Shown here in pieces: positions 16,279 to 24,631 of a DNA stretch of 45,452 nucleotides. The position numbers and the translations under genes are program-made. How positions within the stretch are numbered: the first letter of the stretch is position 1; every line of letters begins with the position of its first letter. Location of the stretch: NCBI GenBank assembly GCA_031260965.1, contig JAISKK010000158.1, positions 1 through 45,452 of the forward strand, read 5' to 3'. This DNA comes from Desulfovibrio sp. Its GTDB lineage: Bacteria; Desulfobacterota; Desulfovibrionia; Desulfovibrionales; Desulfovibrionaceae. Below the pieces are notes generated by a model. That model ran no database searches and had not been told where the DNA came from. It saw nothing but the letters and a program-made list of their open reading frames with translations.

Positions 16279-17226
16279 CTATTTCTGCGGGAAAGCGGCC
16301 TTGACGACGGCATCCAGGGAAATCATGTATTTCAGCAGATCCGGACCGTCCAGATATTCAGACGGCTGCCCGGCGACCCTCATATCCTTCAGGTATTCCG
16401 GGTCCAGACAGATCTTTTTAAAAACGTCGCGCAAAAAGGCCAGATGCTCGGCCGCTATGCCTTTGGGAGCGGCAAAGCCGCGCCGGATATCGGAGAGCAC
16501 GTCAAAACCCGCCTCGCGCAGGGTCGGCACATCGGGCAGAAAATCATTGCGCTTTTCAGCCGCCACTCCGACTATGCGCATTTCCTCAAGGCTGCGCATC
16601 ACGTCGTTCAGGTTGCCGAACATGACGTCTATTTCCCCGCCCAGAAGGGCCGCGTTCTGGTCCGCCGCACCCTTATAGAAGACCTCGGTCACGGGGAAGT
16701 CAAATTTTTTCTTCACGTCCACAAACATGAGGTGGTGGCCGCTGTTCGGCCCGACCAGCCCCAGCTTCAGCTTGCCGGGATTGGCCTTGGCGTGGTCGAA
16801 AATTTCCTTCACGCTCTTGAACCGGCTGTCCTTGCGCACAGCCACGGTTTGGGGATCGTTGACCACCTGACAGATATAGTCAAAATCCTCAAGTTTGAAC
16901 TGCGCCTTCTGGGTCACTGCCTGAATCACGATATGGGGAATGTTTATGCCCCCGATGCTGTAGCCGTCTTTTTTGGACATGGCGATTTCGCCAAAGCCGA
17001 TGGCTCCGCCCGCTCCGGTCTTGTAGATAAAGGTCCAGGCCTGATTGACGTGTTTGTCCCAATACTTCTGCATGATCCGGGCCTGCACGTCGCTGGAGCC
17101 GCCGGCCGTAAAAGCGATGATCATGTTGACGGGTTTTTCCGGATACTTGGCATAAGATACGCCACCCGCCGCCAGAAACAGTGCCGCGGTAACAAGTAAC
17201 ATCTTTGCGAGGAAACGCGCTTTCAT
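16279..17226 (-). CDS. TTT transporter periplasmic binding protein (TctC/Bug family)
   Basis: 315 residues with a clear Sec signal peptide (hydrophobic ~9-24, cleavage near SYA-K). The mature start KYPEKPVNMIIAFTAGGSSDVQAR is the hallmark of Bug/TctC proteins ('yPskPvrlivpf.aGGs.D..aR'), and further family segments (KTGAGGAIGFGEI, GLVGPNSGHH, GEIDVMFGNLNDV, DVPTLREAGFD) are intact. It binds a carboxylate ligand in the periplasm through water-mediated contacts and delivers it to TctAB. First gene of the unit; ATG at 17226 with GGAGG 4 nt upstream. By homology of arrangement it is the SlcH-type component of a sulfolactate transporter (inference). Ligand choice cannot be read from the sequence. 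Confidence 0.92.
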   Translation of the reverse strand: MKARFLAKMLLVTAALFLAAGGVSYAKYPEKPVNMIIAFTAGGSSDVQARIMQKYWDKHVNQAWTFIYKTGAGGAIGFGEIAMSKKDGYSIGGINIPHIVIQAVTQKAQFKLEDFDYICQVVNDPQTVAVRKDSRFKSVKEIFDHAKANPGKLKLGLVGPNSGHHLMFVDVKKKFDFPVTEVFYKGAADQNAALLGGEIDVMFGNLNDVMRSLEEMRIVGVAAEKRNDFLPDVPTLREAGFDVLSDIRRGFAAPKGIAAEHLAFLRDVFKKICLDPEYLKDMRVAGQPSEYLDGPDLLKYMISLDAVVKAAFPQK

Positions 17227-17340
17227 GGAACCTCCGTTTTCGGGTTTGTTTTTTTTACCGTATCACTTGGAGCAATCTACGCTTGCGTCTGTGCTTCAGT
17301 CCCTATGCCCGCCGGACCCGGTTTTCACCTTTTCAATAGC

Positions 17341-17355
17341 GCAAAGCACTGCCCG
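17341..17355 (-). promoter_or_regulatory. Weak sigma-54-like -24/-12 element upstream of the TTT operon
   Basis: On the minus strand GG (17354-17353) and GC (17342-17341) are exactly 10 bp apart, with TTT before the GC, as in -24/-12 promoters. The inner -24 bases differ from TGGCAC and no enhancer site was recognised, so this is only a candidate. It lies ~115 nt before the TctC-type gene. Confidence 0.2.
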
Positions 17356-17394
17356 CGTCAGTAAAAAAAGCCCGCACAAAACGCAATTTTTACC

Positions 17395-17423
17395 TTGACA
17401 CAAGGCCTTTAATAGTTGATTAG
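17395..17423 (+). promoter_or_regulatory. Candidate mraZ (dcw) promoter
   Basis: A perfect TTGACA (17395-17400) is followed after 16-18 bp by weak -10 candidates in TGATTAGT (17417-17424), which run into the first MraZ box. The -10 is poor, so the start point is uncertain, but the overlap with the operator fits autorepression. Confidence 0.5.
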
Positions 17424-17447
17424 TGGGAAAAAGTGGTAAATAGTGGG
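17423..17447 (+). promoter_or_regulatory. MraZ operator: three GTGGK boxes at 10-bp spacing
   Basis: GTGGG (17423), GTGGT (17433) and GTGGG (17443) recur exactly one helical turn apart with A/T-rich 5-bp spacers. This is the known arrangement of MraZ binding repeats upstream of mraZ. MraZ, encoded 38 bp further on, would repress the dcw cluster from here. Confidence 0.85.
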
Positions 17448-17484
17448 AAAAACTTCCCGCATTTTCCGCCGGAGCGCCGGGTCT

Positions 17485-17934
17485 ATGAATTTTCGCGGCA
17501 GCATACAGCGCAATCTCGACCTCAAGGGTCGCATCATGCTCCCTCCGGAACTCAGGGAAATTCTATTCTCCCGCAGTCCTGACGGCTCTCTGGTGCTCAC
17601 CACTTACGACAATTGCATAGTTGCCTTCCCCAAGCCGGAGTGGGAGGCTTTTGAAGAGAGGATCCACAGTGTGAGCGGCGGTTCCGAAGTTTTCCGGGCC
17701 TTCAGGCGTCGGGCGGTCGGGGGTGCCGAGGATCAGCGGCTGGACGCCCAGGGCCGTATCCGCCTTTCCCATGAACTTTTGAAATACGCGGGCATAGAAA
17801 ACGGGGCTATCCTGGTCGGGCAGGGCAAACGCTTTGAAATATGGGAGCCCGCCCGTCTCGACGCGCATCTGAACCGCGATTTTTCCGGCGTGGCTGAGGA
17901 AATAGCGGAAAAAGGCATTGATTTCGTATTCTGA
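17485..17934 (+). CDS. mraZ: Transcriptional regulator MraZ
   Basis: 149 residues from the ATG at 17485 (MNFRGS...), which fits the family's usual N-terminus and has GGAG 10 nt upstream; a start further left at 17443 would lie inside the operator. Two AbrB-like half-repeats carry the DxxGR signature: LDLKGRIMLP (~residue 11) and LDAQGRIRLS (~residue 86). MraZ is a ring-forming DNA-binding repressor of the division/cell-wall cluster and binds the GTGG repeats found just upstream (17423-17447). First gene of the dcw cluster; separated from rsmH by a 175-bp spacer with hairpins. Confidence 0.96.
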   Translation: MNFRGSIQRNLDLKGRIMLPPELREILFSRSPDGSLVLTTYDNCIVAFPKPEWEAFEERIHSVSGGSEVFRAFRRRAVGGAEDQRLDAQGRIRLSHELLKYAGIENGAILVGQGKRFEIWEPARLDAHLNRDFSGVAEEIAEKGIDFVF

Positions 17935-17965
17935 CGCGGCATTGGAGCAGATTTACATCTTCTCT

Positions 17966-17992
17966 GCGGGGGGTTTGCGGGCAAACCCCCGC
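17966..17992 (+). other. Hairpin(s) in the mraZ-rsmH spacer
   Basis: GCGGGGGGTTTGC pairs with GCAAACCCCCGC around a 2-4 nt turn, with one G bulged. A second, smaller stem GCGAA/TTCGC lies at 18010-18024. No T-run follows either, so an intrinsic terminator is unlikely; RNA processing or a weak attenuator is possible. The 175-bp spacer contains no gene. Confidence 0.5.
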
Positions 17993-18109
17993 CGCGAGAT
18001 TGTCGCAAGGCGAATTCACTTCGCAGCCAGGCAACAATATCAAGCGCAAAATGCCCTTGAGACTTGCGGATGAAAAATAATTCAGGGACGGAAAGATCCG
18101 GGAGCGGAT

Positions 18110-19117
18110 ATGGCGGCGGAAAACATGACGGACGAGAAAGAATCCGCCCCGGCGTGTCTGGCCGCTATGCATCTGCCCGTGCTGCGCAGAGAGGTTCTGA
18201 ATTTTTTTGAGCCGAGACCCGGTCTGCGCTGCCTGGATGCCACTCTGGGTCTGGGCGGACACGCCGAAGGGCTGCTTGAAAAAGCTTGGGCCGCGGGCAT
18301 TAAAGATACTGAGCTTCTGGGTCTTGATCGCGATGGCGCGGCCCTGGCTCTGGCCACACAACGCCTGTCTCCCTTCAAGGAACAGGTACATACGCAGCGC
18401 CGCCCTTTTTCGGAATGCGATCAGGCTTTGCGGGAGATCGGCTGGGAAAACCTGGATTTCGTTCTGGCGGATCTGGGATTGTCCTCCCTGCAGCTTGACA
18501 GTCCGGAGCGCGGCTTCAGTTTTTCGGCGGACGGCCCCCTGGATATGCGCATGGACCAGAGGCAGGAGAAGAGCGCCGCAGACCTGGTAAACGGGGCTTC
18601 GGTCCGGGAACTGCAAAACATCATTCTCGCTCTGGGCGAAGAACCTCTGGCCGGGCGCATAGCTTCGGCCATTGTGGAGCGCAGAAGCAAGGCCGCTATA
18701 AAAGACACAGAGGATTTGGCGCGCATAGTGGAAAGCGCCTACCCGGCGGCACGCCGGGCCAAAGCGCGCAATCATCCGGCCACCCGCACCTTTCAGGCCT
18801 TGCGTATGGCCGTGAATAACGAAGAGGGAGAACTCGAAGCTTTTCTTAATAAAATCATCGGCCTGCTGCGGCCGGGAGGGCGCGTGCTCGCCATAGCCTT
18901 TCATTCCCTGGAGGACCGCGCGGTCAAAAAGCTTTTCCGCGCGCAAGCCAAAGATTGTCTTTGCCCCGCGCACACGCCGCGTTGCATATGCGGGCACAAG
19001 GCGCAGGTCCGTTTGCTGACGGCAAAGCCAATCCGGCCGGGGGAACAGGAGCTTGAAGCCAATCCCAGAGCAAGGAGCGCCAGACTACGGGCGGCGGAGA
19101 GGCTGGAACGTGAATGA
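18110..19117 (+). CDS. rsmH: 16S rRNA (cytosine(1402)-N(4))-methyltransferase RsmH (MraW)
   Basis: 335 residues; ATG at 18110 with GGAG 5 nt upstream. RsmH N4-methylates C1402 in the ribosomal P site using S-adenosylmethionine. Seen: LHLPVL-like start (MHLPVLRREVL), SAM motif DATLGLGGHAEGLL (~44-57), DLGLSSLQLDSPERGFSF, the NHPATRTFQALRMAVNNE block and RVLAIAFHSLEDRAVK. The C-terminal Cys-rich stretch CLCPAHTPRCICG is typical. Ends inside the start of ftsL (8-bp overlap). Confidence 0.96.
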   Translation: MAAENMTDEKESAPACLAAMHLPVLRREVLNFFEPRPGLRCLDATLGLGGHAEGLLEKAWAAGIKDTELLGLDRDGAALALATQRLSPFKEQVHTQRRPFSECDQALREIGWENLDFVLADLGLSSLQLDSPERGFSFSADGPLDMRMDQRQEKSAADLVNGASVRELQNIILALGEEPLAGRIASAIVERRSKAAIKDTEDLARIVESAYPAARRAKARNHPATRTFQALRMAVNNEEGELEAFLNKIIGLLRPGGRVLAIAFHSLEDRAVKKLFRAQAKDCLCPAHTPRCICGHKAQVRLLTAKPIRPGEQELEANPRARSARLRAAERLERE

Positions 19118-19439
19118 GGGCCGCGGGCGCGCGGGACAAGAGGAGGAAGGGTCCCTTCGGGCCTTGGTGCTGCCCATGGTGCTTTCGGCGGCTTTTCTGG
19201 CCGCTCTGGCCCTTTCCCTGGTCTGGATGAACATAGAACGCACCAAACTGTCCTACCGTCTGCGCAATTTGCAGAATGAAATGGAGCAGGCCATAGATTT
19301 GAACGCCAAGCTGAATGTGGAGCGCGAACACCTTCTTTCTCCGCATGAACTCGGCAAAAAGGCGGAAACCCTGGGTCTGGGAGCTGCCAAGCCCGGGCAA
19401 ATCCGCAGGATTGAGGGCAAACCCCGGACCGACCCTTAA
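19110..19439 (+). CDS. ftsL: Cell division protein FtsL
   Basis: 109 residues. The GTG at 19110 overlaps the rsmH stop and has GAGAGG 6 nt upstream; an in-frame codon at 19053 would put 57 bp inside rsmH with no site. Topology is that of FtsL: short basic/acidic cytoplasmic tail, one transmembrane helix (~19-41), then a heptad-type coiled coil (KLSYRLRNLQNEMEQAIDLNAKL) and a short periplasmic tail ending in a Leu-Gly-Leu-type segment (AETLGLGAAKPGQIR). FtsL joins FtsQ and FtsB in the divisome and activates FtsWI. Identified by topology and position more than by sequence, as usual for this family. Confidence 0.88.
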   Translation: MNEGRGRAGQEEEGSLRALVLPMVLSAAFLAALALSLVWMNIERTKLSYRLRNLQNEMEQAIDLNAKLNVEREHLLSPHELGKKAETLGLGAAKPGQIRRIEGKPRTDP

Positions 19440-19464
19440 AAACCGGCCCTGATGAGGAAACAAA

Positions 19465-21657
19465 TTGTTCGGACGCCGAAAGGAAACCAACTCCCGCCGC
19501 GGGAAAAGCGTGGCCCGCCCGGCACGCGCGGGAATGCTCACCCGTTGCTCCGCCGGGCGTAAACCGCCTGCGGCCTCCGCCCATCGTCAGGAGCCTGCCG
19601 CCAAAAAGAAATGGTTTCCGGATCTGGACTGGGGCCGTATCCGGATTTGGATTCTGGCCTTTGCCTTTACCCTGATCTGGGGTGGCCTGTGGTGCCGGGC
19701 CTATTACCTGCAGATCATAATGGGCCCCGAATACGCGGCCATGGCCAAAAGACAGCACACGGCCCGCGAGGTCGTGCAGGGAACGCGTGGCAACATAACG
19801 GATCGTAACGGCAATGTGATGGCCATGAGTCTGGATTGCGACTCCGTCTGGGTTAACCCTGCCCAACTGCGCGACCGGGACGAAGCCGTCCTGAAACTGT
19901 CCGAAGCTCTGGGCATGAAAAGCGAAAAAATCCGGCAACTGCTCAACACCGACCGGCACTTTGTCTGGATCAAACGCAAGGCAGACTTTCAGAACGCGGA
20001 AAAAGTCAGGGCGCTCAAACTCCCCGGCGTATATCTGGACGCGGAATCGGAGAGAATTTATCCCTACAAACAACTGGCCGGACAGCTTCTCGGCTATGTG
20101 AGCATTGACGACAAGGGCATCGAAGGTCTGGAAAAATCCCTGGAAAATGACCTGGCCGGACGGACGATCACGCGTGTGGTCGAGCGCGACGCCTCGGGCA
20201 GACGTCTCATGCCCCCCGGTTCCGGCACCTTTGTGGACCTGCGCGGCAAAGACGTACGCTTGAGCATAGACACCCATATCCAGTTTTTCGCCGAAGAAGC
20301 CCTCGCGGAAAATGTAGAAAAATTCGGAGCGCGCTGGGGCGGCTGCATTGTCGTTGACGTGCCGACGGGTGAGATCCTGGCCTGGGCGCAATATCCCTTT
20401 TTTGACCCCAACAATGTGAACTCCACTCCGGCGGCGGACCGGCGCAATCGTCTGGCCGTGGACATGCTGGAACAGGGTTCGACCATAAAGAGCTTTCTGA
20501 TCGCAGCCGCACTTGAAGAAAATGTTGTCAAATCCTCGACGGTCATAAACTGCGAAAAAGGACAGTGGAAACTCGGTCAGTTCACCCTGCACGACACTCA
20601 TCCCTACGCAAACTTAAGCGTTGACAAAATTCTGCACGTCTCAAGCAACATCGGCGCGGCCAAAATCGGCCTCAAACTGGGTGCGGAAAAATATCATTCC
20701 TACCTGAAACGACTCGGCTTCGGAGAACGCACCGGCCTGCCCCTGGCCGGCGAAGCCAGAGGCATTCTGCGCGCCGCCGGCCGCTGGGCGCCCATCGACA
20801 TCGCCACCGCTTCCTTCGGACAGAGTTTCTCCGCCACACTGGCCCAGATGGCTCAGGCCTACCTCACCCTGGCCGGGGGAGGCGCAAAAAAACCTCTGCA
20901 TCTGACCCTTGACGATAAATCTGAAGCCCGTCCGGCGCAAAACCAGCCCGTGGACACTATCTTCTCCCCCTCCACCATGAACGAGATACGCAACATGCTG
21001 CGCGAGGTGGTGGAAGAAGAAGGCGGCACCGGCAAACAGGCCCGCATTCCCGGTCTGGTGGTCGGCGGCAAGACCGGAACCTCCCAGAAAGCGGACTCCA
21101 CCGGCAAATACGGCAAAGGCCGGGTAGGTTCCTTTGTGGGCATGTTGCCCATAGAAAATCCGCGCTATCTCATCTGCGCTCTTCTGGATGAGCCGGCCAA
21201 ATCCCCGTACGGAGGCGTTATAGCAGCGCCGATCTTCCGCCATGTGGCCTTGAACTCCATGGCCTACCACGGCTTTTTGCCGGATACCGACGACCCTCTG
21301 GTGCTGGCCATAGCCCGCAAAGCGGAAGAACGGCGACTGGCGCAGGAGAAGAAAAACGGCGGGCGCGCGCAGGCGACGGCAAAAAGCGCCTCTAAAAAAC
21401 CGAATCCTGAACAACTGAAAATACCAAAAGCGGAAGAAGTCCCCAAAGCGGCCCAAGCCAAAATCCGGGCGGATCTGGTCCCGGAGGTCATCGGCATGGG
21501 TCTGCGCGGGGCAGTGGAAGTTTTCGCCAGCCGGGGCATAGTGCCGACGATCAATGGACGGGGCGGTTTTGTAGTACGCCAGTTTCCGGAAGCCGGGAGC
21601 CCCTGGCCGGAAGAACGGGGCGACTGCGCGATCTGGCTGGAGGAGAAAAGCTCATGA
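19465..21657 (+). CDS. ftsI: Peptidoglycan D,D-transpeptidase FtsI (PBP3) with C-terminal PASTA domain
   Basis: 730 residues from a TTG start at 19465, supported by GAGG 7 nt upstream and no in-frame ATG before it. Basic cytoplasmic tail (~1-58), one transmembrane helix (~60-78), the dimerisation/pedestal domain with RGNITDRNG, then the transpeptidase with all three active-site motifs: Ser339-Thr-Ile-Lys342, Ser393-Ser-Asn395 and Lys536-Thr-Gly-Thr539. The residue before Gly-Ser339 is Gln where most homologues have Pro (EPGS). An Ala/Lys-rich linker (~610-660) leads to a single PASTA domain (~665-726). FtsI makes septal cross-links with FtsW. Overlaps murE by 4 bp (ATGA). Confidence 0.95.
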   Translation: MFGRRKETNSRRGKSVARPARAGMLTRCSAGRKPPAASAHRQEPAAKKKWFPDLDWGRIRIWILAFAFTLIWGGLWCRAYYLQIIMGPEYAAMAKRQHTAREVVQGTRGNITDRNGNVMAMSLDCDSVWVNPAQLRDRDEAVLKLSEALGMKSEKIRQLLNTDRHFVWIKRKADFQNAEKVRALKLPGVYLDAESERIYPYKQLAGQLLGYVSIDDKGIEGLEKSLENDLAGRTITRVVERDASGRRLMPPGSGTFVDLRGKDVRLSIDTHIQFFAEEALAENVEKFGARWGGCIVVDVPTGEILAWAQYPFFDPNNVNSTPAADRRNRLAVDMLEQGSTIKSFLIAAALEENVVKSSTVINCEKGQWKLGQFTLHDTHPYANLSVDKILHVSSNIGAAKIGLKLGAEKYHSYLKRLGFGERTGLPLAGEARGILRAAGRWAPIDIATASFGQSFSATLAQMAQAYLTLAGGGAKKPLHLTLDDKSEARPAQNQPVDTIFSPSTMNEIRNMLREVVEEEGGTGKQARIPGLVVGGKTGTSQKADSTGKYGKGRVGSFVGMLPIENPRYLICALLDEPAKSPYGGVIAAPIFRHVALNSMAYHGFLPDTDDPLVLAIARKAEERRLAQEKKNGGRAQATAKSASKKPNPEQLKIPKAEEVPKAAQAKIRADLVPEVIGMGLRGAVEVFASRGIVPTINGRGGFVVRQFPEAGSPWPEERGDCAIWLEEKSS

Positions 21658-23150
21658 TCCGGCGTATTTCTCTGGACGAACTGCGCGCGCGTCTGGCCGC
21701 CGCCCCCATTCCTCTGGTCGCCCACTCCGGGGAAGTCAGCAAAGGCGCTGTCTTCGCCCTGCTTCCTCCCGCAGTGGCGAATGGCCAGGACGAGGACGAT
21801 GTGAAGGCCGGGGCCTTTCTGCGCGAGGCCCTGCGGGCCGAGCCCTCGGTTCTGGTCTGCTCCGCGCGCCAGATCCCTTTGCTGGACTCTTCCGCTTTGG
21901 ACTGCGAAGTCGTTATTGAGGAAAACATGCGTTCCACTCTCGGTCTGCTGGCCAGATCCCGCTATGGCACGGGAGCGGAAAAGCCGAAGCTCGCGGGTAT
22001 AACCGGGACCAACGGCAAAACCAGCACCACCTATATGCTGGAGAAAATTTTCAGCGCCCTGGGCTGCAAGACCGGGGTCATAGGAACCATAAGCAGGCGC
22101 TGGCCCGGACATGAGGAAGAATCCTCTCTGACCACCCCCGGCTGTCTGGCTTTGCATTCCATGCTCGCGGACATGCGCGCGGCAGGGGTTGATTACGCCT
22201 TTATGGAGGTTTCCTCCCACGCTCTGGATCAGGACCGCGTAGCAGGTCTGGATTTTTCCGCCGCTCTGCTCACCAATGTTACCCAGGACCATCTGGATTA
22301 TCACCGGGACATGGAAGACTACTTCAATGCCAAAGCCAGACTTTTTCTGCCCCCGGAGCAAGGCGGCCCGCCCCCGGCTCATAAAAAGGCCGCGATCAAC
22401 GCCGATGACCCTTATGGGCGCAGACTGCTGACCGCCCTTCCCCAGGCCATCGCTTTCGGGCTCTGTGAAGGGGACAAGGCTGCAAATAACAGGCTTCACG
22501 GGCGCATCCTGAACATGGGCCGCGAGGGTTTGCGCCTGTCCATGCATTTTGCCGGACAAAGCTGGGAATTGTCCTCCCCCCTGACCGGAACTTTCAACGC
22601 CATGAATTTGCTCGGCGCACAGGCCCTGGGTCTGACCCTCGGCCTTGAGCCCGCCGACTTCGCCGTTCTGTCCGCTTTTGCCGGAGCGCCCGGCCGACTG
22701 GAGCGCATTGCCAACCCGAAGGGACTCAATATCTTCGTAGATTACGCCCACACCCCGGACGCCCTGACAAAGGCCTTGACCGCCCTGCGCGCGGCCGGCT
22801 TTGCCCGCATCGTCACTGTTTTCGGATGCGGAGGCAACCGGGACCGCGCCAAACGCCCGCTCATGGGCGAGGCTGTGGCGGGGCTTTCCGATGTGGCCGT
22901 GCTCACCTCGGACAATCCCCGCGACGAGGAGCCTCTGTCCATTATGAACGACGTGCTGCCGGGACTGAGCAAATGCCCGCGAGTGATAAGCGAACCCGAC
23001 CGGCGCGCGGCTCTGGCCCTGGCTCTGGAACTGCTGCGCGGGGACGATGCCCTGCTGGTCGCGGGCAAGGGACATGAATCCTACCAGTTAATCAGAGGTG
23101 TTAAATATCCATTTCAGGATCAGGCTGTGCTGCGGGAGCTGACGCGATGA
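21654..23150 (+). CDS. murE: UDP-MurNAc-tripeptide synthetase MurE (meso-diaminopimelate adding)
   Basis: 498 residues; the ATG shares 4 bp with the ftsI stop. Adds the third stem-peptide residue to UDP-MurNAc-L-Ala-D-Glu. ATP loop GITGTNGKTSTTY (~residue 114), the carbamylated-Lys region YFNAKARLF, central NVTQDHLDYH, VDYAHTPDAL and GCGGNRDRAKRP are intact. The DNPR motif (TSDNPRDEEP) specifies meso-diaminopimelate rather than lysine, as expected for a Gram-negative. The C-terminal VAGKGHESYQ is also conserved. Overlaps murF by 4 bp. Confidence 0.97.
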   Translation: MIRRISLDELRARLAAAPIPLVAHSGEVSKGAVFALLPPAVANGQDEDDVKAGAFLREALRAEPSVLVCSARQIPLLDSSALDCEVVIEENMRSTLGLLARSRYGTGAEKPKLAGITGTNGKTSTTYMLEKIFSALGCKTGVIGTISRRWPGHEEESSLTTPGCLALHSMLADMRAAGVDYAFMEVSSHALDQDRVAGLDFSAALLTNVTQDHLDYHRDMEDYFNAKARLFLPPEQGGPPPAHKKAAINADDPYGRRLLTALPQAIAFGLCEGDKAANNRLHGRILNMGREGLRLSMHFAGQSWELSSPLTGTFNAMNLLGAQALGLTLGLEPADFAVLSAFAGAPGRLERIANPKGLNIFVDYAHTPDALTKALTALRAAGFARIVTVFGCGGNRDRAKRPLMGEAVAGLSDVAVLTSDNPRDEEPLSIMNDVLPGLSKCPRVISEPDRRAALALALELLRGDDALLVAGKGHESYQLIRGVKYPFQDQAVLRELTR

Positions 23151-24619
23151 AACTCAACCTCGGAGAAATCGCCCTCGGCCTCGGCTGCTCTCCGGATTTT
23201 GCGGAGATCTCCCGGACGCGCATCGTCCCCAGGGGGGCGCAAGTGGACAGCCGCCTGCTCCGGCCGGGAGACATCTTCTTCTGCCTTGAAGGCAAAAATG
23301 CGGACGGCCACGATTTTGCCATGGCTGCGGCCCAGGCAGGGGCAGCGGCTGTTGTCGCCGGACGCGATCCCTTTTTGTCCGCAACCCAAAAAAACGCCGG
23401 AGAAGAAGCGGCGCTACCGCCGCTTCTTCTGGTCCCGAATGTGCAAGCCGCCCTGCTCCGTCTCGCTTCCTGCCATCGCGGAACCTGCACGGCCCGGGTG
23501 GTCGGCGTAACGGGCACGGCGGGCAAGACTTCCGTAAAAGACGCCCTCTTCACTACCCTGGAAAGGCAAAAAGCGACCGAGCGCAGTCTCAAGAATTTCA
23601 ACAATCAGATCGGTCTGCCCCTGAGCATGCTCGATGCTTCGGAGGATGCGGCCTTCTGGGTGATGGAGGCCGGCATAAGCAGACGCGGGGATATGGAGGA
23701 ACTGGCCGCCGTCCTGCGTCCGGATCTGGCCCTGCTGCTGAATGTGGGCGACGGACATCTGGAGGGTCTGGGTGAAGACGGGGTCGCGGCCCAGAAGGCT
23801 CTGCTTCTGGATTATATCCAGCCCGGCGGACTGGCTCTGCTCAGCGCCGACTATCCGGAACTGGACCGGGAATGCGCGGCGCGCGCCGCAACTTTTGCGG
23901 ACAAAAACATAAAATGCCTGCGCTTTTCCATCAAAAACCCCCAAGCCTTCTGTTTCGCCGAATACCTGGGCAAAGCAGGCGAGCGCGGCTCACGCTACCG
24001 GGTACGGATCGGCGACGCGCAGACAGAGCTTACGGCCCCCTTCCTGGGCGCATACGGCGCGGAGAACGTGGCCGCCGTCACAGCCGCCGCCTTCTGCCTG
24101 GGTTTAAGCCTCGCGGACATCACAGCCGGTCTCGGCTCGGCCGCGCTTCCCCAGGGGCGCTTCAAGCCTGAACAGTGCGGCGGCTATATAATAATTGACG
24201 ACAGCTACAACTCCAATCCCCTGTCCGCAGAGCGCATGTTGCAAAGCGCTGCGGCCATGGCGCGCGAGGCGGGCCTGCCCCTGCTCCTGGTTCTGGGAGA
24301 GATGCTGGAGTTGGGCGAAAAAAGCGCCGCCGCTCATACCCGATTGGGTGAGGCCGCGGCTGCGGCCGGGCCGGAGATCATTTTCTGGAAAGGCGGCAGG
24401 GAAGACAGCCTGCGCACGGGTCTGCAAAAAGGCGGTTATAAAGGCGCAACGCGCCGCTTCGACACGGCCGCGCGTTTTGCCGATCTGATGCGGGAAAACG
24501 CACCCGGTAAAGCCCTGCTTCTCTTCAAGGGCTCGCGCGCCAATCATCTGGATGAGGCGGCGCAAAGTCTGCGTCAGGCTTTTGCCGCTTCGGATCACGC
24601 AAAAAGCACAACCGGATAA
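23147..24619 (+). CDS. murF: UDP-MurNAc-tripeptide:D-Ala-D-Ala ligase MurF
   Basis: 490 residues; start coupled to the murE stop through ATGA. Joins D-Ala-D-Ala to the UDP-MurNAc-tripeptide, completing the soluble precursor. Seen: N-terminal substrate domain with DSRLLRPGDIFFCLEG, ATP loop GVTGTAGKTSVKD (~residue 121, Ala in place of the commoner Asn/Ser), NFNNQIGLPLSML, and DDSYNSNPLSAERML in the C-terminal half. Ligase for making D-Ala-D-Ala (ddl) is not encoded in this cluster. Followed by mraY after 12 bp. Confidence 0.96.
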   Translation: MKLNLGEIALGLGCSPDFAEISRTRIVPRGAQVDSRLLRPGDIFFCLEGKNADGHDFAMAAAQAGAAAVVAGRDPFLSATQKNAGEEAALPPLLLVPNVQAALLRLASCHRGTCTARVVGVTGTAGKTSVKDALFTTLERQKATERSLKNFNNQIGLPLSMLDASEDAAFWVMEAGISRRGDMEELAAVLRPDLALLLNVGDGHLEGLGEDGVAAQKALLLDYIQPGGLALLSADYPELDRECAARAATFADKNIKCLRFSIKNPQAFCFAEYLGKAGERGSRYRVRIGDAQTELTAPFLGAYGAENVAAVTAAAFCLGLSLADITAGLGSAALPQGRFKPEQCGGYIIIDDSYNSNPLSAERMLQSAAAMAREAGLPLLLVLGEMLELGEKSAAAHTRLGEAAAAAGPEIIFWKGGREDSLRTGLQKGGYKGATRRFDTAARFADLMRENAPGKALLLFKGSRANHLDEAAQSLRQAFAASDHAKSTTG

Positions 24620-24631
24620 AGGAAAAGCTCC

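Noticed and set aside
14527-17199. An 890-codon plus-strand open frame running antisense to the TTT transporter genes
   Set aside because: It is a mirror of the GC-rich codon use of three clearly homologous genes on the other strand; its translation is Gly/His/Gln-rich and low in complexity with no domain.
18901-20601. Long minus-strand frames across rsmH-ftsL-ftsI
   Set aside because: Shadows of the dcw genes; translations lack any family motif and cross three real genes.
21264-23075. 603-codon minus-strand frame over ftsI and murE
   Set aside because: Composition-driven antisense frame of GC-rich genes; no homology recognised.
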